Source: a virus. From it: a DNA stretch of 20,072 nucleotides. Every line of letters starts with the position of its first letter. The first letter of the stretch is position 1. The position numbers and the translations under genes are program-made. The notes beneath the pieces are model-generated. The model saw only the letters and a list, made by a program, of their open reading frames with translations. It did not search any database and was not told the origin of the DNA. The stretch spans positions 1-20,072 of IMG/VR virus record IMGVR_UViG_3300025892_001356; one strand, 5' to 3'. This document shows positions 6,298 to 12,907 of this stretch, piece after piece.

Positions 6298-6832
6298 CGT
6301 AATGTGGATGCCGATAGATAAGGTGGAGCCAAACGACTACAACCCTAATTCTGTCGCGGGTCAGGAAATGAAACTGCTACATACGAGCATAAAGCATGAC
6401 GGCTATACCCAGCCAATCGTAACAATTTATGATGAGACCAAGGATAAATACGTTATCGTTGATGGCTTCCATAGGTACTTTACTTGCAAAAACAACAAGG
6501 ACATATACGACAGCACTGATGGCTGTGTTCCAATTGTAGTTATCAAGAAAGACATCAATGAACGCATGGCGGCTACTGTAAGGCATAATAGAGCCAGAGG
6601 CGCACACAGCGTATCAGGTATGTCTAACATGGTTTTCAATATGCTTGATAATGGCTGGGCGGATGCCGATGTATGTAACCACTTGGGTATGGAGCCTGAT
6701 GAACTGTTACGTCTGAAGCATATAACAGGCTTCTCCAAATTGTTTGCAGATGCAGAATATAACAAGGCTTGGGTAAGCAAGCATCAAATACTGCTAAAAA
6801 AGCAAGTGGAAGAAGAAAATAAGATTAACTGA
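6272..6832 (+). CDS. IbrB-like ParB-domain protein
   Basis: The protein has 186 residues counted from the ATG at 6272, which follows a GAGGG ribosome-binding site; an ATG at 6128 in the same frame would run deep into the preceding gene and is not favoured. The domain has the ParB/Srx features VEPNDYNPN, the helix EMKLLHTSIKHDGY and the signature VDGFHRYF (63-70). A conserved RHNRARGAH (104-112) and a helical C-terminus follow. DGFHR plus R-x-N-x-A-R-G-x-H is the pattern of IbrB-type proteins. It overlaps the IbrA-like gene, as expected for an ibrAB pair. It probably acts with that protein in a nucleotide-dependent complex. Whether it cleaves, marks or only binds DNA is unknown. Confidence 0.82.
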   Translation: MSQNHPISNVMWMPIDKVEPNDYNPNSVAGQEMKLLHTSIKHDGYTQPIVTIYDETKDKYVIVDGFHRYFTCKNNKDIYDSTDGCVPIVVIKKDINERMAATVRHNRARGAHSVSGMSNMVFNMLDNGWADADVCNHLGMEPDELLRLKHITGFSKLFADAEYNKAWVSKHQILLKKQVEEENKIN

Positions 6833-6854
6833 GAAATTGTGATAACGTAGAGCT

Positions 6855-7415
6855 ATGACAAACAAAATTACACCAGAGCTTAGACAGACTATCAGGGATG
6901 AGTTCGTGCATGGGTACACCAATGCAGAAGGCCAGCGTGTATATCCAGCCGTTGAAGCCCTTTGCAAGCGGCATGATGTAGCCAGAGCAACCCTTTACAG
7001 GTGGGTTGATAAAGAAAACTGGCAAGCAGAGAAAAACCGTATACAGACTGAATTAGAGCAACGTCAGGACGCAGAGCGTTTAGAACGTATGTTGGCAAGC
7101 GGCAAGCAGTTAGATGACAGGGCTTTAACAATCGCGCAAGGTATGTTGCAGAAGGTTGCAACAAGGATGCGTAGAGGGTTCGCAGACGAAGAAGCCAACC
7201 CGCAACACGGCGGCTTAGAGACTGAGACATTAAGAGAGTTGTCTCAAATCGCTATGAACGCTCAAAAAATAGGAAAACTAGCTTTAGGCCAAGCACAGGA
7301 GATAAGTAAAGTCAGTGCAGACATCAGCAATCCAGAAGCCTTCCGAGAGGTTATGGAGCAACTTGACGAAATTGCAGAGGCAAGGTCATCTCGCTACAAG
7401 CACACTGTACAATGA
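6855..7415 (+). CDS. terS: Terminase small subunit
   Basis: The protein has 186 residues. A helix-turn-helix at about residues 32-56 (AVEALCKRHDVARATLYRW) would recognise the packaging site on phage DNA. A charged helical region with coiled-coil character follows, fitting the oligomeric ring of TerS proteins. It lies directly before the large terminase, with which it overlaps by about 100 bases if the GTG start of that gene is used. The role is inferred from the HTH, size and position; sequence conservation in the family is low. Confidence 0.78.
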   Translation: MTNKITPELRQTIRDEFVHGYTNAEGQRVYPAVEALCKRHDVARATLYRWVDKENWQAEKNRIQTELEQRQDAERLERMLASGKQLDDRALTIAQGMLQKVATRMRRGFADEEANPQHGGLETETLRELSQIAMNAQKIGKLALGQAQEISKVSADISNPEAFREVMEQLDEIAEARSSRYKHTVQ

Positions 7416-8631
7416 GTGGCAATCAACAGCTCGTGATTCTCAATTAACTCCGCCCCGAAGTATATATGGCGATTATAATATATGGCTTATCCTTGCAGGG
7501 CGAGGCTGGGGCAAGACGCGCACAGGGGCTATGGATACAATCCTTTACGCTCTACGCAACCCAGAGGTTCAGGTAGCGGTTGTCACGCCTACATTCGGGG
7601 ATATACGGCGGGTTGCCTTTGGCGGGGTATCAGGGATTATAAAGAATTTGCCTACAGAATGTTTGATGTCAGGCAGGGGCAGGGGATATAACGCTTCAGC
7701 ATCAGAGATAACATTGTACAATGGCTCAAAGATAATGGGATTCAGTGCTACAGAGCCAGACCGTTTGCGTGGTCCTCAGTTTCATAGGGCTTGGTGCGAT
7801 GAGTTAGCGGCTTGGTTCTACCCAGAAACCTTTGACCAGCTTATGTTTGGATTACGTTTGGGGCAGAACCCGCAATGCGTTATCACCACAACCCCGAAGC
7901 CGTCACCTATCATTAGAGGGCTAATGAAGCGCAAGGGCATAGTCATTACCAGAGGAAGCACGTTTGAGAATGAGGCTAATCTTGCGCCAGCGGCATTGCA
8001 ACAGCTTAGAGAGAAGTACGATAACACTAGGCTAGGCAGACAAGAGCTTTATGCAGAGCTTCTTGATGATAGTGAAGGTGCGCTTTGGAATTACAAAAAC
8101 CTAGATGAAACAAGAGTCACCAAGGATGAAGTGCCTGAATTGCGTAGAATTATTGTGGCTATTGACCCTGCCGTGACCAACAATGAGGGGTCTGATGAAA
8201 CTGGTATTGTGATAGCTGGGCAAGCGGATAATGGAAGGTACTATGTCTTAGACGATGTTTCTGGTAAGATGACACCAGATGGGTGGGGTCGATTAGCCAT
8301 TGATATGTACTACAAGTATCAGGCTGACCGCATTGTTGCAGAAGTGAATAATGGTGGCGATTTGGTGGAACGTCTGATAAGAACAATAGACAACGAAGTA
8401 TCATACACACCAGTAAATGCTTCTAGGGGCAAGATGGTAAGGGCAGAACCTATTGCCGCTTTGTATGAACAAAAGAAGGTTTCTCATGTCGGTATGTTTA
8501 CAGAGCTAGAAGAACAGCTTTGCTCATTTACTGTTGGCAGTAGGAAATCACCAGATAGACTTGATGCCTTAGTCTGGGCGTTGACAGAACTGAGCCAATC
8601 CAGTGGGACGGCTACTTGGAGAATCACATAA
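7315..8631 (+). CDS. terL: Terminase large subunit (ATPase and nuclease)
   Basis: The protein has 438 residues from a GTG at 7315. The ATPase domain has Walker A AGRGWGKTRTG (61-71), Walker B ending RAWCDE (158-163) and the coupling motif TTTPKP (191-196). The C-terminal RNase H-like nuclease has AIDPAVTN with the first metal-binding aspartate (D284) and SPDRLDALVWAL with the last acidic pair (D414, D417). It powers DNA translocation into the prohead and cuts the genome. The start is uncertain: GTG 7315 has GGAG 13 bases upstream, while TTG codons at 7363 and 7372 give a shorter overlap with terS; all precede the first conserved motif. The stop overlaps the portal start (TAATG). Confidence 0.96.
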   Translation: MQTSAIQKPSERLWSNLTKLQRQGHLATSTLYNEWQSTARDSQLTPPRSIYGDYNIWLILAGRGWGKTRTGAMDTILYALRNPEVQVAVVTPTFGDIRRVAFGGVSGIIKNLPTECLMSGRGRGYNASASEITLYNGSKIMGFSATEPDRLRGPQFHRAWCDELAAWFYPETFDQLMFGLRLGQNPQCVITTTPKPSPIIRGLMKRKGIVITRGSTFENEANLAPAALQQLREKYDNTRLGRQELYAELLDDSEGALWNYKNLDETRVTKDEVPELRRIIVAIDPAVTNNEGSDETGIVIAGQADNGRYYVLDDVSGKMTPDGWGRLAIDMYYKYQADRIVAEVNNGGDLVERLIRTIDNEVSYTPVNASRGKMVRAEPIAALYEQKKVSHVGMFTELEEQLCSFTVGSRKSPDRLDALVWALTELSQSSGTATWRIT

Positions 8632-10823
8632 TGGCTGGCATCAAAGATTTTTTTAACTTCCTACAAACCAAGACAATAGAGTACAAGGAAGCACCACAGG
8701 TTGTCTTAAGCACAACAAACACTCAACACTACAGGCGGGATAACTATGAAGCCTATGCTGATGAGGGCTATCGACAAAACGCTATTGTGTATCGTTGCGT
8801 TAATGAAATTGCCAATGGTGCGGCCTGTATTCCATTCAAAGCCTACCAAGGCGATATAGAGCTAGACCAGCACCCAATACTAAGTCTGCTTCAACGCCCC
8901 AACCCAATGCAAGCGGGTGTTGAGTATTTCCAAGCTGTTTATTCTTATTTGCTTTTATCAGGTAATAACTACTCAATCCGTTCAGATGTGGCGGGTGAGG
9001 TGCGGGAGCTTTATTTGTTAAGGCCAGACCGCGTGAGGGTTAAGCCAAGCAAGACAACAACGCCAGAAGGCTATGAGTATGTAATCAATGGCAAGGTTGT
9101 CAAAACGTATGATTCAAACCCGCTTACTGGTGAGGCGGAAGTCAAACACATGAAGCTCTACAACCCATTAGATGATTTCTATGGGCTATCCCCGCTTATG
9201 GCGGCGGCAGTAGATATTGACAATCACAACGCTATCAATAAGCACAACATCAGCCTTCTCAACAATGGGGCAAGACCAAGCGGTGCTATTGTATTCAAGC
9301 CAACTAGCGATAGGGGTATGCCTATCCAGTTAAGTGATGGTCAACGTCAACAGCTACAGGATGATTTAGATGTTAAGTTTAAGGGTCCAGCTAATGCGGG
9401 TCGCCCACTCTTATTGGAGGGGGATTTTGATTGGCGCGAAATGGGTCTTAGCCCTAAAGACATGGATTTTCTGCAACAGAGAAACATGGCGGCAAAGGAT
9501 ATCGCTTTGTGTTTTGGGGTTCCAAGTCAGCTTATTGGGATTCCAGATTCGCAGACGTATGCGAATGTCCAAGAAGCGAGACTCGCGCTTTACGAAGAAA
9601 CGATAATTCCATTAGCCAAGCGCATACAATCAGATTTGAATGAGTGGCTTTCGCCGATGTATGGTGATGATATTTATATTGAGTATGATTTTGAGGCAGT
9701 GCCAGCAATGGTGGAACGTCGCAGGCGTATCTATGAAAACGTAACGCAAGCAGTCCGTGAGGGTATCATTTCTCGTAATGAAGCTAGGGAACGGTTAGGG
9801 CTAGAGCCAATTACAGGAGGTGATGATGTCTATATCGCGGCTAATCTCTTTCCACTTGGAACCACAGAAACCGCACCAGCCGAAGGACAGGAGGCCGAAC
9901 AAGATGGTAAAGATGCTTATGGAATGGATGCAGAAGCTAAACAGGAAGTTGAAAAAGACGTATTTACAACTGAAGGTGAGGCTGAAGATAGGGCGGAGCA
10001 AATAGGTTGCGTGGGTACGCACTCACATGAAACAGCCAATGGCACAGTCTTTATGCCATGTGAATCACATGATGATTATGACCGTTTAACCAGTGAGGTT
10101 CTTGACGATGATGCAAAGGCAGAGAGCGATGTTGACACAACGCCTACTGACGCAATGGCGAAAGAGGCTGAACGTGGTCTTGCCATGCGTAAAGAGTTCA
10201 ACAGAGGCGGAACAGAAGTTGGTGTCGCAAGAGCAGTCCAACTTGTATCCAAAGAAAGGCTCTCGCCCTCGACTGTAAGACGGATGCACAGCTTCTTTAG
10301 CCGCCATGAAGTAGACAAAAGAGCCACAGGCTTTAGGCAAGGCGAAGAAGGCTACCCAAGTGCAGGGAAAATCGCATGGCTTTTGTGGGGTGGTGATTCA
10401 GGCCAAACATGGGCAAGGCGTAAAGCGGCGGCACTAGACAAAGAACGTGATGGCAAGAATGAAGCAATGGACATTATGCTACAGGAAAGCCCAATAGCGC
10501 ACAATGAGCTAGACCAAAAGGCTCCTATCAGTGAGGCTGTTAAAAAGGGCTTGGCTAAGAAAGTCAAAGAGCATAACGACAAGCATGGCGACAAGAAGGG
10601 CAAGCGTGTCACACAGCGGATGCTTGAAGCTGTATTCCGTAGGGGCGTGGGGGCTTACAATACAAACCCGCAATCAGTAAGGCCAAGCGTATCAAGTCAA
10701 GACCAGTGGGCTTATGCAAGGGTAAATGTATTCTTGGCGGCTGTCCGTACAGGCAAGTTCAAAAGCGGCAAGTTTGATACTGATTTGCTACCGAAAGGCC
10801 ACCCATTAAGAACAGGGGATTAA
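8631..10823 (+). CDS. HK97-family portal protein with long multi-domain C-terminal extension
   Basis: The ATG at 8631 overlaps the terminase stop and has GGAGA eight bases upstream, so it is preferred to the TTG at 8616; this gives 730 residues. Residues 1 to about 410 are an ordinary HK97-type portal: YRQNAIVYRCVNEIANG, NPMQ...YSYLLLSGNNY, the stem region NNGARPSGAI, and IALCFGVPSQLIG (291-303). It forms the dodecameric DNA gate. Some 320 further residues follow. They include a Cys/His-rich block (C460, H464, H466, C477, H480), a domain with RGGTEVGVARA, LSPSTVRRM and PSAGKIAWLLWGGD (508-602), and a basic domain with AVFRRGVGAYNTNP, QWAYARVN and FDTDLLPKGHP (632-728). These are recognisable recurring phage modules without known function. 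They could be cleaved by the prohead protease or face the capsid interior. Confidence 0.93.
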   Translation: MAGIKDFFNFLQTKTIEYKEAPQVVLSTTNTQHYRRDNYEAYADEGYRQNAIVYRCVNEIANGAACIPFKAYQGDIELDQHPILSLLQRPNPMQAGVEYFQAVYSYLLLSGNNYSIRSDVAGEVRELYLLRPDRVRVKPSKTTTPEGYEYVINGKVVKTYDSNPLTGEAEVKHMKLYNPLDDFYGLSPLMAAAVDIDNHNAINKHNISLLNNGARPSGAIVFKPTSDRGMPIQLSDGQRQQLQDDLDVKFKGPANAGRPLLLEGDFDWREMGLSPKDMDFLQQRNMAAKDIALCFGVPSQLIGIPDSQTYANVQEARLALYEETIIPLAKRIQSDLNEWLSPMYGDDIYIEYDFEAVPAMVERRRRIYENVTQAVREGIISRNEARERLGLEPITGGDDVYIAANLFPLGTTETAPAEGQEAEQDGKDAYGMDAEAKQEVEKDVFTTEGEAEDRAEQIGCVGTHSHETANGTVFMPCESHDDYDRLTSEVLDDDAKAESDVDTTPTDAMAKEAERGLAMRKEFNRGGTEVGVARAVQLVSKERLSPSTVRRMHSFFSRHEVDKRATGFRQGEEGYPSAGKIAWLLWGGDSGQTWARRKAAALDKERDGKNEAMDIMLQESPIAHNELDQKAPISEAVKKGLAKKVKEHNDKHGDKKGKRVTQRMLEAVFRRGVGAYNTNPQSVRPSVSSQDQWAYARVNVFLAAVRTGKFKSGKFDTDLLPKGHPLRTGD

Positions 10824-10824
10824 C

Positions 10825-11544
10825 ATGACTATTCCATCTCTTTTGGGATTGCAGTTCAATCAAGGCAGATTTTACGGTCATTTAACTGAATATAAATTTG
10901 GCTTCAATCCCGCAATAGGCACAGATGAGGAAACAATATGGGATGGCAGTTCATTATATGCCCACCCATCTTCAGCTTCAGTGATGAAGGTATCAAGCAG
11001 TAACGCATCTGATACAGCTACAACCGTTATTGTGTCAGGGTTAGACTCTAATTATTTACCAATAACAGAGACCATTACTTTGAATGGTCAAACTGCTGTA
11101 AATACATCAAATGAATATTTGAGGGTCAATAGAGCCAAAGTAACATCTAATGCTCCACAGGGTGATGTGTATGTTGGCACAGGGGCGGTATCATCAGGCG
11201 TTCCAGCAAATAAGTTTGCCAAGATAATTATTGGTGAAAATCAAACCTTGATGGCTGTTTGGAGTGTCCCCGCTGGATATACAGCGCATTTACACAAAAT
11301 AACACTTTCATCAGGAACAACTGCCGCTAACAAATTTGCAACAGGCAGATTAAAAGTCACACCATTCGGTCAGGTGGCGCAAACAAAAGCTGTTGTCACA
11401 TTACACAATACGCATATCGAGATGGATTTTGGTGTGCCTCTAATGATTGATGAAAAAAGTGATGTTGAATTAAGGGCATTGGTGAGTTCTGGGTCAGATG
11501 CTATATCTGGCACTATGACGTTTGTTTATGTAAAGAATGACTAA
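10825..11544 (+). CDS. Virion structural protein of unknown role (beta-rich)
   Basis: The protein has 239 residues, rich in threonine, serine, valine and alternating beta-strand patterns. It resembles proteins commonly annotated as hypothetical in marine phage head modules. The segment GLDSNYLPITETITLNGQT is typical of such beta-sandwich proteins, and the repeated turn/strand pattern suggests a trimeric or decorative surface protein. It has no signal peptide or catalytic motif. Its place between the portal and the MuF-like head protein points to a head or neck component. It has an AGGGGAT ribosome-binding site and overlaps the next gene by eight bases. Confidence 0.6.
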   Translation: MTIPSLLGLQFNQGRFYGHLTEYKFGFNPAIGTDEETIWDGSSLYAHPSSASVMKVSSSNASDTATTVIVSGLDSNYLPITETITLNGQTAVNTSNEYLRVNRAKVTSNAPQGDVYVGTGAVSSGVPANKFAKIIIGENQTLMAVWSVPAGYTAHLHKITLSSGTTAANKFATGRLKVTPFGQVAQTKAVVTLHNTHIEMDFGVPLMIDEKSDVELRALVSSGSDAISGTMTFVYVKND

Positions 11545-12304
11545 ACTAGCACACAAAGCACCACGCAATCGCATATCCATACGCAGGGAATACATAGAAC
11601 AAAACCGCTTGCGTATTGGGTTTGAGCGTAAACTGCGTCTGCAACTACAGACCTTGTTCGCTGAGACAGGGCAGAAAGCCCAGCAAGACTACAGGGATGC
11701 GGGTAGGCTTATCAACACCCAGCGAGATTTTTCTACTAACCTTAAAGTTATCTTGGACAGCCATTACAGGGCGGTCATAGATGAGTTCGGTCTGCGAATA
11801 CTCAGGTATCAAAAACAAGATAGCCAGTTTGAAATCATCATACGAGAGTACATCAATTTGTATGGAGCAATGCGGGTATCGCAGATAAGCGGCACAACCC
11901 TCGCGCAAATACAAAGGATTATCAGGGCGGGTGAATTAGAAGGCTTGGGTGTATCAGTTATCGCAACCAACATCTTTGAATCAATGCGTGGTTCATTTAG
12001 CAGAATAAGGTCAGCGACCATTGCAAGGACTGAAACTCATTCAGCCGCCAGCTACGCTAATCACGCAGTCAATGCCAGCCTCAAGATACCCAATCAAAAG
12101 AAGCGGTGGGTTTCTGTATCAGATGACAGGGCTAGGCAATGGCACACAGCCATGAACGGCGTAGAGGTTGAGTTAGATGAGGACTTCATCGTTAGGGGTA
12201 TGCCAATGGGATACACAGGAGACCCAAGAGGCGGGGCGGCTAATGTGATTAACTGCCGCTGTGTCACCCTATACGTCACCCCAGAAGATGAAGTAGAAGC
12301 TTAG
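11537..12304 (+). CDS. MuF-like minor head protein
   Basis: The protein has 255 residues. The C-terminal half has the Mu gpF / SPP1 gp7 signature: ARTETHSAAS (163-172), KRWVSVSDDRARQWHTAMNG (189-208) and the closing GDPRGGAANVINCRC (228-242). The N-terminus is basic and helical. Members associate with the portal and are packaged in the head, where they assist morphogenesis and in some phages enter the cell with DNA. No toxin domain is fused at the C-terminus, unlike polymorphic-toxin MuF proteins. It is translationally coupled to the previous gene and is the last rightward gene before the leftward insert. Confidence 0.9.
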   Translation: MTKLAHKAPRNRISIRREYIEQNRLRIGFERKLRLQLQTLFAETGQKAQQDYRDAGRLINTQRDFSTNLKVILDSHYRAVIDEFGLRILRYQKQDSQFEIIIREYINLYGAMRVSQISGTTLAQIQRIIRAGELEGLGVSVIATNIFESMRGSFSRIRSATIARTETHSAASYANHAVNASLKIPNQKKRWVSVSDDRARQWHTAMNGVEVELDEDFIVRGMPMGYTGDPRGGAANVINCRCVTLYVTPEDEVEA

Positions 12305-12316
12305 TCCCTTGCGTGG

Positions 12317-12487
12317 TTAATACATCTTTTTGCCAACGCTGTTTCTGCTAGGGGAAAGGTAAATTTCATATTTGCTAGGGTCTTGCTTGCGTAATTTACG
12401 CATATCCCTTGCAGAGCCTTCTGCTTCAATTATTTGGGTATCTTTGTTTACCAATTTATAAGCAGTGCTTTTAGGAAAATAATTCAT
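12317..12487 (-). CDS. Small protein of unknown function (56 residues)
   Basis: A short leftward ORF begins MNYFPKSTAYKLVNK and ends SVGKKMY. The start follows the shared AACCACGGAGA leader (12506-12496), with the ATG eight bases after it. A hairpin lies three bases upstream of the leader. The protein is basic, lacks cysteines and has no membrane segment; the strand-like and helical stretches (EAEGSARDMRKLRKQDP) suggest a compact fold. It is the second gene of the leftward insert, and its stop is 12 bases from the MuF stop. The family is not recognised. Coding is supported by leader conservation and by tight packing. Confidence 0.65.
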   Translation of the reverse strand: MNYFPKSTAYKLVNKDTQIIEAEGSARDMRKLRKQDPSKYEIYLSPSRNSVGKKMY

Positions 12488-12495
12488 CGTGGTGG

Positions 12496-12525
12496 TCTCC
12501 GTGGTTAGTGGGGGCTTTCACCCCC
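12496..12525 (-). promoter_or_regulatory. Repeated leader AACCACGGAGA plus hairpin before the 56-residue ORF
   Basis: On the minus strand AACCACGGAGA (12506-12496) is preceded, three bases away, by a GGGGG/CCCCC stem (12510-12514 with 12521-12525, six-base loop). The hairpin sits between the two small leftward genes. It lacks a T-tract on the minus strand, so it is not an obvious terminator there. Confidence 0.6.
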
Positions 12526-12531
12526 TTGTTG

Positions 12532-12741
12532 CTATGCGTTACCGCTTAATACTCTAATTGCCATAATCTCTCTTGCGGCATCCAATCTTTTCTGTAGGTT
12601 TTTAATTACCTTTGCGGAAGTGCCAGCAGGGTGTGGGTTATCAATCTCTTGTTGTATCCATGTTGGGTAAACCCGCAACACTCGCTCTAAAGACTCTTGG
12701 CTGTTAATCATAATTTCTTTGTGGCGTTTCATGCTAATCAT
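12532..12741 (-). CDS. Small helical protein of unknown function (69 residues)
   Basis: The ORF begins MISMKRHKEIM and is predominantly helical and charged, with the middle segment VYPTWIQQEIDNPHPAG and a helix KVIKNLQKRLDAAREIMAIR. It has no cysteine and no membrane segment. The start is set by the shared leader AACCACGGAGA (12757-12747), five bases before the ATG. It is the first gene downstream of the strong leftward promoter at 12783-12811. The setting, a short independently promoted leftward unit inside the head operon, is that of a moron gene. No family is recognised; anti-host, regulatory and anti-defence roles are all open. Confidence 0.65.
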   Translation of the reverse strand: MISMKRHKEIMINSQESLERVLRVYPTWIQQEIDNPHPAGTSAKVIKNLQKRLDAAREIMAIRVLSGNA

Positions 12742-12746
12742 TTTCT

Positions 12747-12757
12747 TCTCCGTGGTT
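12747..12757 (-). promoter_or_regulatory. Repeated leader AACCACGGAGA before the 69-residue ORF
   Basis: This is the fourth exact copy of the 11-base leader on the minus strand, five bases from the ATG. Unlike the other three copies it has no GC-rich hairpin upstream; the region between it and the promoter is AT-rich. Confidence 0.6.
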
Positions 12758-12782
12758 TGTGTTAATAACTGCTTACCCTCTT

Positions 12783-12812
12783 AATATAGGGGTGTTGTTT
12801 ACTATTGTCAAC
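12783..12812 (-). promoter_or_regulatory. Leftward sigma70-type promoter with operator-like palindrome
   Basis: On the minus strand TTGACA (12811-12806), a perfect -35, is separated by 17 bases from TATATT (12788-12783). A palindrome, GTTTAC-TATT-GTCAAC (12797-12812 on the plus strand), covers the -35 box. It differs from the 4061-4076 operator at two of 16 positions, and the -35 hexamer sits at the same offset in both. Confidence 0.8.
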
Positions 12813-12857
12813 ACATAAAATGATAATAATTGAAAAAAAGTGAAAATAATTGTAGAT

Positions 12858-12887
12858 GTTGTCTATTGTTCAACATGAGTGTATGAT
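12858..12887 (+). promoter_or_regulatory. Rightward promoter for protease/capsid operon with a diverged operator
   Basis: TTGTCT (12859-12864) and TATGAT (12882-12887) are 17 bases apart, placing the transcription start just before the AGGAG ribosome-binding site of the protease. The -35 lies within GTTGTCTATTGTTCAAC (12858-12874). This sequence resembles the leftward operators (shared CTATTGT and CAACA) and is framed by ATGTTG/CAACAT arms. The promoter diverges from the one at 12783-12811. Confidence 0.55.
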
Positions 12888-12907
12888 GTACCTATTAGGA
12901 GATGCTT

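Noticed and set aside
6427-6780. 117-residue ORF on the minus strand
   Set aside because: It is a shadow of the IbrB-like gene, whose motifs are clear in the plus strand; there is no ribosome-binding site or promoter.
11537-12304. Polymorphic toxin of the MuF class
   Set aside because: The protein ends right after the MuF signature, leaving no room for a C-terminal toxin domain.
12305-12530. Remnant of an integrated mobile element
   Set aside because: There is no transposase, inverted terminal repeat or target duplication; the leftward genes have intact leaders and promoter.
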